DNA of 64,000 nt from an uncultured Muribaculaceae bacterium (GTDB lineage: Bacteria; Bacteroidota; Bacteroidia; Bacteroidales; Muribaculaceae), in contig CAJTQV010000009.1 in NCBI GenBank assembly GCA_910578385.1, positions 8,923 to 72,922 on the forward strand, in the 5' to 3' direction. A program made the translations under genes and the position numbers. Under the pieces are notes generated by a model. The model was not told where the DNA came from and did not search any database. It was given only the letters and a program-made list of their open reading frames with translations. This document shows positions 45,385-54,482 of this stretch, piece after piece (positions within the stretch are counted from its first letter, which is position 1; every line of letters begins with the position of its first letter).

Positions 45385-47370
45385 TCAATCCTGATGCAGC
45401 TGGGCGATGTAGCGGTGCAGGCGGCGGTAGAACGGATGTCGCCCCATCGTGGCGGCATCGCCGATAATCATGAGCTTCATGCGGGCGCGTGTCATGGCTA
45501 CATTCATGCGGCGCAGGTCGCGCAGGAATCCTATCTGTCCGGTCTCGTTGGAACGTACAAGGGAGATTATCACCACGTCGCTCTCGCGGCCTTGGAACCC
45601 GTCTACGGTGTTGATTGTAATGAGATTACGGAATGACTTGAAAAAAGGTGTGCGGCTGATCAGCTGCCTAAGGTACCTGACCTGTGCGCGATAAGGGGAT
45701 ATGACGGCTATGTCTATGCGTTCGTCAAGTATCCGCTGGCTGCCGATACGTTCCAGATAATTCTGGAGGGTCAGCAATGTCAGCAACGCCTCGTCGGTGT
45801 TGATGCGCCCATGGCTCTGACCCGCCAAAGCCTCTCTGAAAGAGGGTGTGGTGTCAGTGTTGTCGGACCTGTCTGACAAGTCCGACAAGTCATACTTCTC
45901 TCTCTTATCATCTTTAGTCATCAGTTCTGACGAGTCTATCCATTCTATCGGGGTGTCGAGGTCGAGTATGCCCCGGTGTCTTACCTCCGGAGCTGCTTTC
46001 ATGCCACCACCGTAAAACCATTCGCTTGAGAACCGCATTATGTCCTCGTGCATACGGTATTGGGTACCGAGAAGCACGACGGCCTCCGGGTGATTCTCGA
46101 CTATTCGCTCCATCAGCGACACTCCGAGTCCCTGCCTCATGGCCTCGTATGATTTCACTGTGGGCGGCAGCTGACAGTGGTCGCCGGCCAATATGATTCT
46201 GTCGGCATGACGCACCGGAATCCACGTCGCGGCCTCCAGTGCCTGTGCGGCCTCGTCAACGAACAGTGTGCTGACCTTTATGCCGTCAAGAAGTCTGTGA
46301 GCGCTTCCTACAAGTGTCGAGGCAATCACGCGGGCCTCTCCGAAAAGGTCTGCATTTATCCGGAATTCTATGTCGGTCGCGTTGCTTTTCAGTGCGTCCA
46401 TCTTGCGGTGCCACGCGTCTGAACGCTTCTTGGCTGAGCGCATTTCACGTATAGCCTTGCGTATGCTCCATAGTGTTGGATACTCCGGATGCGCCTCGAA
46501 GCGGCGTTCGTAGGTGGAGGAGAGCATCTTGTCGTTGACGCGTGTGGGGTTGCCTATACGCAGAACGTTCACACCCCTGTCCGACAACCGCTCGCAAATC
46601 AGGTCTACGGCCGAATTGCTCTGTGCGCATACAAGCACCTGACTCTCGCGCCGCAGTGTCTCGTAAACTGCCTCGACAAGCGTGGTGGTCTTGCCGGTTC
46701 CGGGAGGACCGTGTACTATTGCGACATCTTTTGCCGCAAGCACTTTATTGACACCCTTTTCCTGGTCCGGATTGAGGTATGGGAACCGGAGAGGTGCGAA
46801 CTGTAATTCGCGGGCCTCACGCCGTGAATATATTAGGTCGCGCAATTCGCCGAGTCTTCCTTTCGCCGCAGCTGTGCGTTCGAGAGCGTCAAACATCACC
46901 CGGTAGCTGGTCTCGTCAAACGACAGCATGATGCCGGGCTTTTCAGATTCGCTTCCGGTCGGAATGGTTGCGTTTTCCGGAATCTCGATGACCATGCGGT
47001 CGCCATCCACATAGCTCACCGTGCCGTTGAAAAGCATCCTTGTCCTTGCTCCCGATTCTGAGGCCATGAAGAACATGACAGGTTTGCCATATTCAAAATT
47101 ATGGTCGGTAGCGCTGTCTGCCTCTCGGGTCAGCTCCACTACCCGTTTGTTGAGGGAGTTGTGGAATGTACGCACTGGTGTTACCGGATACCACGCGTCA
47201 CCTCGTTCGGTGAGACGCAGCACGCCGATTCTGTCGGCCACCTCGCTGAACGCCCTTTTCTCCTCCTCATATTCCATCTGGAGCAGCCGCCGTTGCAACG
47301 ACAGGCAAGTGCCCGGCACATTTATCTTCCTCCGTCTCCCGTTATTCCCTTTATTATTCTCAGTCTCCAT
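45385..47370 (-). CDS. DNA2/NAM7-type superfamily I helicase (IGHMBP2-like)
   Basis: 661 residues from the METENNKG start at 47370; a start four codons earlier would lie at or above the predicted promoter start. Domains: an N-terminal region with a beta-barrel-like block (about 25-190), then RecA domains. Motif Ia (QSNSAVD), Walker A GPPGTGKTT, Walker B LFVDEAAQA, motif III GDHCQLPPTV, motif V TVDGFQGRE and motif VI RMNVAMTRAR are all present. These are 5-3 helicases on DNA or RNA. An insert of SDLSDRSDNTDTT near 525 is low-complexity and Asp-rich. It is transcribed alone. Confidence 0.9.
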   Translation of the reverse strand: METENNKGNNGRRRKINVPGTCLSLQRRLLQMEYEEEKRAFSEVADRIGVLRLTERGDAWYPVTPVRTFHNSLNKRVVELTREADSATDHNFEYGKPVMFFMASESGARTRMLFNGTVSYVDGDRMVIEIPENATIPTGSESEKPGIMLSFDETSYRVMFDALERTAAAKGRLGELRDLIYSRREARELQFAPLRFPYLNPDQEKGVNKVLAAKDVAIVHGPPGTGKTTTLVEAVYETLRRESQVLVCAQSNSAVDLICERLSDRGVNVLRIGNPTRVNDKMLSSTYERRFEAHPEYPTLWSIRKAIREMRSAKKRSDAWHRKMDALKSNATDIEFRINADLFGEARVIASTLVGSAHRLLDGIKVSTLFVDEAAQALEAATWIPVRHADRIILAGDHCQLPPTVKSYEAMRQGLGVSLMERIVENHPEAVVLLGTQYRMHEDIMRFSSEWFYGGGMKAAPEVRHRGILDLDTPIEWIDSSELMTKDDKREKYDLSDLSDRSDNTDTTPSFREALAGQSHGRINTDEALLTLLTLQNYLERIGSQRILDERIDIAVISPYRAQVRYLRQLISRTPFFKSFRNLITINTVDGFQGRESDVVIISLVRSNETGQIGFLRDLRRMNVAMTRARMKLMIIGDAATMGRHPFYRRLHRYIAQLHQD

Positions 47371-47379
47371 TACAACCTG

Positions 47380-47387
47380 CAAAATTA
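47380..47387 (-). promoter_or_regulatory. Candidate -7 box of the helicase gene
   Basis: Minus strand TAATTTTG. Transcription would begin near 47373, making the transcript nearly leaderless at the 47370 start. Confidence 0.4.
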
Positions 47388-47536
47388 CAATTTTCTCCTA
47401 TAACCTGCAATCTACATCAGTCATTCCAACCTAACATTACCTTTTGACAACCGATATTATGTAGGGAAGTGAACAATACTTATGACTATCCATGAATTTC
47501 TATGCAGCGGGACATTTGATTTTTTAACGTGCAGAA

Positions 47537-47568
47537 TTTGTTTTTATATAAAAATCTCACTACTTTTG
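47537..47568 (+). promoter_or_regulatory. Promoter upstream of the TonB-dependent receptor
   Basis: TTTG (47537-47540), a 20-nt spacer and TACTTTTG (47561-47568): an exact Bacteroidota promoter. Transcription should begin near 47575. The gap 47388-47809 holds this promoter and the hairpin after it, and no gene. Confidence 0.75.
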
Positions 47569-47579
47569 CAGTGTTGATT

Positions 47580-47624
47580 CCCGGTAGCCCCTGACACGTC
47601 AAGCTATCGGGTTTAGTTTTTTAT
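47580..47624 (+). promoter_or_regulatory. Attenuator-like hairpin with T-run in the TonB leader
   Basis: A 9-bp stem (CCCGGTAGC 47580-47588 with GCTATCGGG 47603-47611, one G-T pair), 14-nt loop, followed by TTTAGTTTTTTAT. It lies only about 5 nt after the predicted start, so most transcripts would end as RNAs of about 45-50 nt unless read-through occurs. Confidence 0.6.
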
Positions 47625-47809
47625 ATCTGCAAATATAATCTCTTTTTCGGATATATCGACACTAAAGTCGGCTTAATGTGCGTGTGTAATCTGTTTCCAA
47701 GTATTTTCAAACCATAAGAGCGAGGACTCAGATGTGAGGGAATGTTCGCTCGGGTCTTTCTCTGTGGGGTGGGAAATAATAATGGTTGGGGATACGCGTT
47801 TTTAATTTG

Positions 47810-50218
47810 ATGAGAAACAAAATAATTCTTGCAATTGCCTTGTTGGCCGTGTGTGTCCTGCCGTCTCTGGCGGAGAATGTGCGCATCTCCGGTAAGGTTG
47901 TCGACAGCGATGACCAGCCTGTGGAGTTCGCCACCGTGCGTGTCGCCAACTCGGCCATCGGCACAAATACTAACCTCAAGGGTGACTATACTCTTTCGGT
48001 AGCGCAGAAGGATACTATCGAGATGGTGTTCAGCTGCATCGGCTTCAAGACCGTAAACCATAAGCTGATTAATCCAAAGGGGGAACTTACGCTCAACGTG
48101 CGCCTGTATCCTCTCGATGTCGATCTGCGCGAGATTGAGGTAATCGGTTATCGTCAGAACTCCAACGGTATGCAGACCCTCAACACCGAGAGCTACAAAC
48201 TCTCGCCCGACGTTTCGGGCGGTAGCGTCGAGGCGATGATTACCACCATGCCGGGTGTCAATTCATCAAACGAGATGAGCTCGCAGTATTCCGTACGCGG
48301 CGGCTCGTTTGACGAGAATTCTGTCTATATCAACGGCATGGAGCTATACCGTCCGCAGCTTGTGCGCAGCGGTGAGCAGGAGGGTCTGAGTGTGATCAAC
48401 CCCGACATGGTCGGCAACATCAAGTTCTCGTCAGGTGGATTCCCGGCCCGCTATGCCGACAAGATGTCGTCGGCTCTCGACATCACGTACCGCGAGCCGG
48501 AGGCTTTCGAGGGTGCCGTGTCGGCAAGTCTTATGGGAGGTTCGGTCACAATAGGCAACAATACCGGCAAGTTCTCACAGCTGACCGGTATCCGTTTCAA
48601 GAAGAATAATTCGCTTCTCTCCACAATGGATACGAAGGGTGAGTACGACCCGACATATTTCGATGTCCAGACCAACATGAATTATAAGCCGAGTGAACGC
48701 TGGACAATCAACCTGCTCGGTAACATCTCGCTCAACCACTTCAATTTCAAACCTCAGGACCGTGAGACGACTTTCGGAACGTCAGAAGATGCGAAGAGTT
48801 TCAAGGTCTATTTCGACGGCGAGGAGAAAGACAAGTTCGAGACGTATCTGGGCTCGCTGCAGGCGACATACCGCCACAACAAGGCCACGAGCTTTACTCT
48901 CGGTGTCGCCGGATTCCTCTCAAATGAGCTTGTTACTTACGACATCTCGGGCGAGTATTGGCTCGACCAGGCCGGTACCGCAGGAGAGGGTGGTGTAGGC
49001 GGCGAATTAGGTGTGGGCAAGTATATGGAGCACTCGCGCAACCGCCTCAAGACCTCCGTGCTTCAGGTTTCGTTGAAGGGTACGACCAAATACCGCGCCA
49101 ACAATTTCAGCTACGGTGTCGGATTCCAGCATGAGCAATTCCACGACCGCACCAAGGAGTGGGAGTGGCGCGACTCGGCCGGATACTCGCTCCCGACATT
49201 GCCTGAGGGTGTGCACCTCATCTACAATCTCTCGTCAAAGCAGAACATCAGCATAAGCCGTGTCAGCGCATATGTGGAAGATGCTGTCTATCTCAGCAAC
49301 AATTTCGCCTACATGACGCTCAATGGCGGACTCCGTTTCTCCTACAATGGTTTCAACCGCGAGTTTCTTGTGTCGCCGCGCGTGAATTTCTCGATTAACC
49401 CGGTCAACTTCCCCAACTGGTACTACCGTATCGGAGCCGGTCTCTATTATCAGTCGCCGTTCTATAAGGAGTATCGTGAGACCGTGGTCGATGACTTCGG
49501 CAACAGTTACATACAGCTGAACCGCAACATCAAGTCCCCGCGAAGCATTCAGGTTATTGTCGGTGCCGACTATACCTTCCGCGCTATGAACCGCCCATTC
49601 AAGCTGACGGGCGAGGCTTATTACAAGAACCTGGCAAACCTCATCTCTTACGAGTATGACAATCTGAAAATCAGCTATTCCGGACACAACGATTCGAAAG
49701 GATATGCAATGGGTCTCGACTTCAAACTCTTCGGACAGTTTGTGGAGGGCAGCGACTCCTGGGTCAGCTTCTCGCTGATGAAGACGCAACAGACTCTCGA
49801 CGGCAAGAAGGTGCCTCTCCCGAGCGACCAGCGTTATTCCGTCACCGCCTACTTCACAGACTATTTCCCGAAGTTTCCGAAACTTAAGTTCAGTCTGCGC
49901 GGTGTGTTCTCCGACGGTCTGACCATGACGCCGCCCCACACCAGCCGCTCGGTGTCATATTTCCGTGCACCGGCCTACAAACGTCTCGACATCGGTGTCA
50001 GTTGGCAGTTTGTCGGAGCGCCTTTCGACAAGGAACCGCCCAAAAACTTCTTCCGTCATTTCAAGAGCATCGTGCTCGGGCTGGATGTCTTCAACCTTCT
50101 CGACATAGCCAACGTGAGCAGCTATTACTGGGTGACCGATGTCAACAATATCCAGTACGCCGTGCCGAATTATCTGACGCGCCGGCAGTTCAATGTCCGT
50201 CTCTCTGTAGAATTTTGA
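47810..50218 (+). CDS. TonB-dependent outer-membrane receptor with carboxypeptidase-regulatory domain
   Basis: 802 residues, start at 47810 (MRNKIILAIALL). A signal peptide (1-21) precedes a CarboxypepD_reg-like beta-sandwich (about 22-110; RISGKVVDSDDQPVEFATVRV). Then come a plug domain (about 115-220; MITTMPGVNSSNEMSSQYSVRGGSFDENSVYING) and a 22-strand barrel that ends in FNVRLSVEF with C-terminal Phe. No SusD partner follows, so this is a stand-alone receptor and not a polysaccharide utilisation locus pair. It imports a ligand such as a siderophore, a vitamin or a peptide by TonB energy. The ligand cannot be inferred. Confidence 0.9.
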   Translation: MRNKIILAIALLAVCVLPSLAENVRISGKVVDSDDQPVEFATVRVANSAIGTNTNLKGDYTLSVAQKDTIEMVFSCIGFKTVNHKLINPKGELTLNVRLYPLDVDLREIEVIGYRQNSNGMQTLNTESYKLSPDVSGGSVEAMITTMPGVNSSNEMSSQYSVRGGSFDENSVYINGMELYRPQLVRSGEQEGLSVINPDMVGNIKFSSGGFPARYADKMSSALDITYREPEAFEGAVSASLMGGSVTIGNNTGKFSQLTGIRFKKNNSLLSTMDTKGEYDPTYFDVQTNMNYKPSERWTINLLGNISLNHFNFKPQDRETTFGTSEDAKSFKVYFDGEEKDKFETYLGSLQATYRHNKATSFTLGVAGFLSNELVTYDISGEYWLDQAGTAGEGGVGGELGVGKYMEHSRNRLKTSVLQVSLKGTTKYRANNFSYGVGFQHEQFHDRTKEWEWRDSAGYSLPTLPEGVHLIYNLSSKQNISISRVSAYVEDAVYLSNNFAYMTLNGGLRFSYNGFNREFLVSPRVNFSINPVNFPNWYYRIGAGLYYQSPFYKEYRETVVDDFGNSYIQLNRNIKSPRSIQVIVGADYTFRAMNRPFKLTGEAYYKNLANLISYEYDNLKISYSGHNDSKGYAMGLDFKLFGQFVEGSDSWVSFSLMKTQQTLDGKKVPLPSDQRYSVTAYFTDYFPKFPKLKFSLRGVFSDGLTMTPPHTSRSVSYFRAPAYKRLDIGVSWQFVGAPFDKEPPKNFFRHFKSIVLGLDVFNLLDIANVSSYYWVTDVNNIQYAVPNYLTRRQFNVRLSVEF

Positions 50219-50262
50219 CCCCGTTTTCATCAACATTTTACGTTGAATATCAGTTATCAGTG

Positions 50263-50293
50263 CCGTCGCTCTTGCAAGAGTGACGGTATTTTT
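50263..50293 (+). terminator. Intrinsic terminator after the TonB receptor
   Basis: An 11-bp stem with one G-T pair (50263-50273 with 50276-50286) and a tight loop, followed by TATTTTT. Confidence 0.8.
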
Positions 50294-50323
50294 GTAAATT
50301 CGCGTAATAAAATGAATCATAAA

Positions 50324-51685
50324 ATGGCGCAGAAACCAGGAATACCCAAAGGAACACGCGACTTCTCACCGATCGAGATGGCTCGCAGGAACTACATTTT
50401 CGATATAATAAAGCGTAACTTCCGTCTTTTCGGTTACAAACAGATCGAGACCCCGGCCATGGAGAATCTCTCCACGCTCATGGGCAAGTATGGTGAGGAG
50501 GGTGACAAACTCCTTTTCAAAATCCAGAATTCCGGCGACTTCCTCAAGTCTTGCTCCGACGAGGAGCTTGTAGGCCACAATCTCGTTAAGCTCACTAACA
50601 AGATGTGTGAGAAGGGTCTGCGTTACGACCTCACTGTGCCTTTCGCCCGCTTTGTGGTTCAGCACCGCAATGACCTCACGATGCCTTTCAAACGCTATCA
50701 GATTCAGCCCGTTTGGCGTGCTGACCGTCCTCAGAAGGGCCGTTACCGCGAGTTCTATCAGTGCGATGCCGATGTTGTAGGATCCGATTCGCTCCTGAAC
50801 GAGGCTGAACTGCTGTCGCTCATCGACAAGGTGTTTGCCGAGTTGGGCATAAATATCGTTGTCAAGATCAACAACCGTAAGATTCTTTCCGGCATTGCCG
50901 AGACAATCGGCGAGGCCGACAAGATTGTTGACATTACCGTGGCCATCGACAAGATTGACAAGATTGGCCTTGAGAATGTCAACGCCGAACTTCGCGAGAA
51001 GGGACTCAGCGAGGAGGCCATAAGCCGCTTGCGCCCTGTGCTCGAACTCTCCGGTACAAATGATGAGAAACTTGCCGTGATGGCTGAAATGCTCAAGGAT
51101 TCGGAGGTCGGCATGAAGGGTATAGCTGAAATGCGCGAGGTTATGGCGGCAATCGACGCTATCGGCCATAAGGGTGAGATGCAGATAGACATCTCGCTCG
51201 CACGAGGTCTGAACTATTATACCGGAACAATCATCGAGGTAAAGGCTGCCGACGTGCAGATTGGCAGCATCACCGGTGGCGGACGCTACGACAACCTTAC
51301 CGGCGTGTTCGGTATGCCGGGTCTGTCGGGTGTGGGCATATCGTTCGGTGCCGACCGCATATATGATGTGATGTGCCAGCTTGAACTCTTTCCGAAGAAT
51401 CTCGGCCAGAGCGTCAAGGTGTTCTTCGTGAATTTCGGTCAGAAAGAGGCCATGCAATCTTTGCGCTATGCCAACGCTCTCCGCGAGGCCGGTATATCGG
51501 CTCAGGTATATCCCGACAACGCCAAGATGAAGAAGCAGATGTCGGCGGCCGACAGCGACAATGTGCCCTATGTGGCTTTTGTCGGCGAGTCTGAACTTGG
51601 CAAAGACGCGATTGTTCTTAAGGATATGGCGACCGGTGAGCAGACCACGCTGACTCTCGCCGAACTGATTGAAAAGCTGAAATAA
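50324..51685 (+). CDS. hisS: Histidyl-tRNA synthetase
   Basis: 453 residues with the start at 50324 (MAQKPGIPKGTRDF); an earlier ATG at 50312 is also in frame. Class II synthetase: GTRDF motif, motif 2 PVWRADRPQKGRYREFYQCDADV, the histidine-specific ARGLNYYTGTIIEV segment, the glycine-rich GGGRYDNL, and a C-terminal anticodon-binding domain (about 355-450). It charges tRNA-His. The region before the ATG is short, so no leader regulation is visible. Confidence 0.96.
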   Translation: MAQKPGIPKGTRDFSPIEMARRNYIFDIIKRNFRLFGYKQIETPAMENLSTLMGKYGEEGDKLLFKIQNSGDFLKSCSDEELVGHNLVKLTNKMCEKGLRYDLTVPFARFVVQHRNDLTMPFKRYQIQPVWRADRPQKGRYREFYQCDADVVGSDSLLNEAELLSLIDKVFAELGINIVVKINNRKILSGIAETIGEADKIVDITVAIDKIDKIGLENVNAELREKGLSEEAISRLRPVLELSGTNDEKLAVMAEMLKDSEVGMKGIAEMREVMAAIDAIGHKGEMQIDISLARGLNYYTGTIIEVKAADVQIGSITGGGRYDNLTGVFGMPGLSGVGISFGADRIYDVMCQLELFPKNLGQSVKVFFVNFGQKEAMQSLRYANALREAGISAQVYPDNAKMKKQMSAADSDNVPYVAFVGESELGKDAIVLKDMATGEQTTLTLAELIEKLK

Positions 51686-51694
51686 AGCCCCCCC

Positions 51695-51725
51695 GAGCCG
51701 GGATTGTTGCATACTGTCCCGGCTC
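51695..51725 (+). terminator. Hairpin after hisS
   Basis: A perfect 9-bp GAGCCGGGA / TCCCGGCTC stem with a 13-nt loop. It has no downstream T-run, so termination is uncertain. Confidence 0.45.
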
Positions 51726-51741
51726 TCAAAATTAAATTGCT

Positions 51742-52947
51742 ATGACACCGATAACCATCAAGGAGTTTCTTCTGCGTCAGCCCACCTTCCCCGAGACGAC
51801 CGAGACTGACAGTTTCTATCTGGAGCTTGCCAACAGGCTTCTCCGTGACATGTCCTCTCACTCCTTCGCAACGGAAATGCCTGAGGGGCTTCTTAAACGT
51901 GTGGCTCTCACTCTGACCGATTACATGCAGGACATCGTTTCTGATGCCGGTCTGTGGCGTTCTTTCGTAGATGCCAACCGCGAGCTTTACGGATGGTCGG
52001 TGCCGTTTCATGAGGTTCCTGAGAATTATATCGACTATGAACTTAACCGTGAGGATGTCCGGTTCCTTGTCTGGTATACGGTGGCGATGCTGTGGGAGGA
52101 ACAGCGTTTCATCTTCCCGCATGATGCCGGTCTGCTTGATTTCGCCGACGGATGCTTTGCAATCCTTGAGGAGGTCTATGACGATGCGCCCGTGCCCGAG
52201 GAATTCAATATATCGCGCGGTCTGGAGTTCAATGACCCCGATGACCACAAGGCCATTTACCGTCTCGGCAACTGGCTCTTCCTCCATTCATATCTGCTCA
52301 CTCCGGCTTATTCGATGTCGATGCGCGAGATGATGGAGGGTGTAGACATGAACGACCCTGACGCTCCCGCCAAGATGAACGAGCGTCTTGACCAGGCCAT
52401 GATGGAGGATACCACCGGCCCGCTCGCTCTCTTTACTCCCGAGTGGGTTTATCTCATGGTCGAGGGGAAACTCCCCTCCGAAAAAGCTCCGGCAGGAGAA
52501 CCGGCCGTTCATCCATATTACGATAAGTTCACGCGCTTCACAGGTGGCGAGGAAATCCGTTTCTTCGACAGTTATGAAGCTATGAACCGATTCTTTATCG
52601 AGGCTTTGGGCTGGGAGCAGGGTGAGGAGCATCTCGCTCAGGCCAAGGGCGCGCATGACTATATCCTGTTTGTCACGCGCAACAAAGGGATGCTCATGGC
52701 GCGCGACATTGCCCGCTGTGTCAAGGCACCCGGCAATCCGCTGTATGATGCCGGTTATGCGGCTGATCATGCCTTCGAACTTCTTTCGGAGCGCGGCTGT
52801 TGTCCCGGCGACCTTCTGAGGTATATCTTTGCCCACGACTGGTTACCCGATGCCGTTTTCCCCGGCACCACCGACCGCCTGCTCGTTCACATGAACCGAG
52901 ACTTCATAGCCCGCTGCTATCTCCAGATCTATTATCGCGGAGACTGA
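51742..52947 (+). CDS. DUF3843-like protein, function unknown
   Basis: 401 residues, soluble and acidic, mostly helical, with no signal peptide. Conserved-looking blocks: the WYTVAMLWEEQRF region (about 110-125), a LFTPEWVYLMVEGKLP stretch near 230-245 and the C-terminal ARCYLQIYYRGD. The size and sequence style match DUF3843, a Bacteroidota family of unknown role, but I am not certain of that assignment. It sits 56 bp after hisS in the same direction. Confidence 0.75.
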   Translation: MTPITIKEFLLRQPTFPETTETDSFYLELANRLLRDMSSHSFATEMPEGLLKRVALTLTDYMQDIVSDAGLWRSFVDANRELYGWSVPFHEVPENYIDYELNREDVRFLVWYTVAMLWEEQRFIFPHDAGLLDFADGCFAILEEVYDDAPVPEEFNISRGLEFNDPDDHKAIYRLGNWLFLHSYLLTPAYSMSMREMMEGVDMNDPDAPAKMNERLDQAMMEDTTGPLALFTPEWVYLMVEGKLPSEKAPAGEPAVHPYYDKFTRFTGGEEIRFFDSYEAMNRFFIEALGWEQGEEHLAQAKGAHDYILFVTRNKGMLMARDIARCVKAPGNPLYDAGYAADHAFELLSERGCCPGDLLRYIFAHDWLPDAVFPGTTDRLLVHMNRDFIARCYLQIYYRGD

Positions 52948-52990
52948 TGCTCCTGATGGATATTGATATTCATCACGGATATTAGTGTGT

Positions 52991-53017
52991 CTGTACGGAC
53001 GCACGGCTCGTGCGTCC
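52991..53017 (+). repeat. REP-like palindrome, copy 1
   Basis: A 27-bp unit whose core is GGACGCACG-GCT-CGTGCGTCC, a perfect 9-bp hairpin with a 3-nt loop. An identical 27-bp copy is at 55455. It lies between the DUF3843-like gene and the phosphatase gene. Confidence 0.85.
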
Positions 53018-53100
53018 TCCATCTGTCCTCGGTGTGTCTTCGATGCGTCCTCCCTGCATAAATTATTGTTCCCAATAACAACTTAACTGTACCCTGAATC

Positions 53101-54366
53101 ATGAAAAAACTTATCTTCTCTCTGCTCGCATTTGCTCTATCGCTCTCCGTCGGCGCACAGACCACCCGCGAGGAGATGGCCGCCGACCTCAACAAGACCG
53201 GTGGCGTATATTTTGCTTACCCGGCTGTCAAGGCTGACAACACTCCGGCACCCAAAGGATACAAGCCTTTCCATATCAGCCATTATGGTCGTCACGGTTC
53301 CCGCTATCTGATTGGTGACAACGATTACCGTTGGATTGCCAATCTGCTTCATCAGGCCGACTCTGCAAGCGCACTTACACCGCTTGGCCGGGATTTCATG
53401 CTGCGCCTCGATTCTCTCATGGTTGAGACCGACGGGCGCGGGGGAGACCTCTCGCCGCTCGGTCGCCGTCAGCACCATGACATCGCGGCACGTATGCAGG
53501 CTAACTATCCGGAGGTATTCACCGACAAGTCTTATATCACGGCCCGTTCCACGTTGGTGCCGCGCTGCATTCTCAGCATGGCTTCTTTCTGCGAGAGCCT
53601 CAAGGAGAAGAACCCGCGTCTTGCCATCGAGATGGAATCGTCAAACCGCAATATGGTCTATCTCTGCCACAGCACCAAGGAGTCTGACGAGTTCAACGGC
53701 AAGAATGGCTGGTGGAAGGAGGTCTACCGCAAGTTCAAGGAGAGCAACACTCATCCTGATAGGGTAGTGGCCTCGATATTCTCAGACCCGGTGTTTGTTG
53801 ACCGCTATGTGAATCCCGATGACTTCATGTGGGGAATCTACTGGCTTGCTTCTGACGCGCAGAACACCGAGGGTAAGATTTCATTTTACGACCTTCTCAC
53901 AGCCGATGAATTGTTTGACCTCTGGCAGTGCTTCAATGCCGTCTTCTATGGTCAGCATGCCAACTATGCACCGGCCAACGGCGTGCATCTTCAGAATGCG
54001 GCGAATCTCCTCAACAACATAATCGATACCGCTGATGAGGCGATAGCGATGGAGAATCCGTCGGCTGCCCTCCGTTTCGGCCATGACGGCAACGTGGTGC
54101 CTCTCACCGCACTCATGCACCTCGAAGGCTGCGACGCCGTTATTGAGAAACCGGAGGACTTCTACAAGGGCTGGTGTGATTGGAAGGTTACGCCGATGGC
54201 GGCCAACATACAGCTCATCTTCTTCCGCAATCCCAAAGAACCGGGCAAAATCCTCGTCAAGATTCTCCACAACGAGCGCGAGACCCGCATCCCCGTCGAA
54301 ACCGACATCTGGCCCTACTACGACTGGAACGCCGTCAAATCCTATTTCCGTTCGAACATCAAATAG
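53101..54366 (+). CDS. Secreted histidine-type phosphatase (MINPP/phytase superfamily)
   Basis: 421 residues. A signal peptide (1-20, cleaved before QTTREE) leads into a histidine acid phosphatase domain. The nucleophile motif RHGSR is at 64-68 and the proton donor pair is His328-Asp329 in GHDGN. Proteins of this family hydrolyse phosphate esters, including inositol polyphosphates. The donor is an HD pair as in acid phosphatases, not the HAE of canonical MINPP, so the phytate claim is inference. An in-frame WCDW and the IWPYYDW tail are typical of the Bacteroidales members. Confidence 0.87.
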   Translation: MKKLIFSLLAFALSLSVGAQTTREEMAADLNKTGGVYFAYPAVKADNTPAPKGYKPFHISHYGRHGSRYLIGDNDYRWIANLLHQADSASALTPLGRDFMLRLDSLMVETDGRGGDLSPLGRRQHHDIAARMQANYPEVFTDKSYITARSTLVPRCILSMASFCESLKEKNPRLAIEMESSNRNMVYLCHSTKESDEFNGKNGWWKEVYRKFKESNTHPDRVVASIFSDPVFVDRYVNPDDFMWGIYWLASDAQNTEGKISFYDLLTADELFDLWQCFNAVFYGQHANYAPANGVHLQNAANLLNNIIDTADEAIAMENPSAALRFGHDGNVVPLTALMHLEGCDAVIEKPEDFYKGWCDWKVTPMAANIQLIFFRNPKEPGKILVKILHNERETRIPVETDIWPYYDWNAVKSYFRSNIK

Positions 54367-54376
54367 CCCCGTAGGG

Positions 54377-54393
54377 ACATGCCTTCGGCATGT
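54377..54393 (+). repeat. REP-like palindrome, GGGACATGCC type
   Basis: A 7-bp stem ACATGCC-TTC-GGCATGT preceded by GTAGGG, immediately after the phosphatase stop codon. The same architecture recurs at 61771-61787 and, inverted, at 61836-61852. Confidence 0.7.
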
Positions 54394-54420
54394 TTGCCTT
54401 GGCACTAAATTAGTTACACA

Positions 54421-54464
54421 TATAATCAGGGACATGAACCTTACAATTCATGTCCCTGATTATA
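54421..54464. terminator. Long bidirectional terminator hairpin
   Basis: A perfect 18-bp stem (54421-54438 with 54447-54464) and an 8-nt loop. It lies between the rightward phosphatase and the leftward OmpA-domain gene, with A/T-rich flanks. Confidence 0.85.
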
Positions 54465-54482
54465 TTTAAAACCTAAAACCTC

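Noticed and set aside
49235..49939. A 234-codon frame antisense to the TonB receptor barrel
   Set aside because: Shadow ORF; the receptor frame is complete with signal peptide, plug and barrel.
50366..51712. A 448-codon open frame antisense to hisS
   Set aside because: It lies wholly on hisS, is rich in His and Leu from antisense codons and has no promoter.
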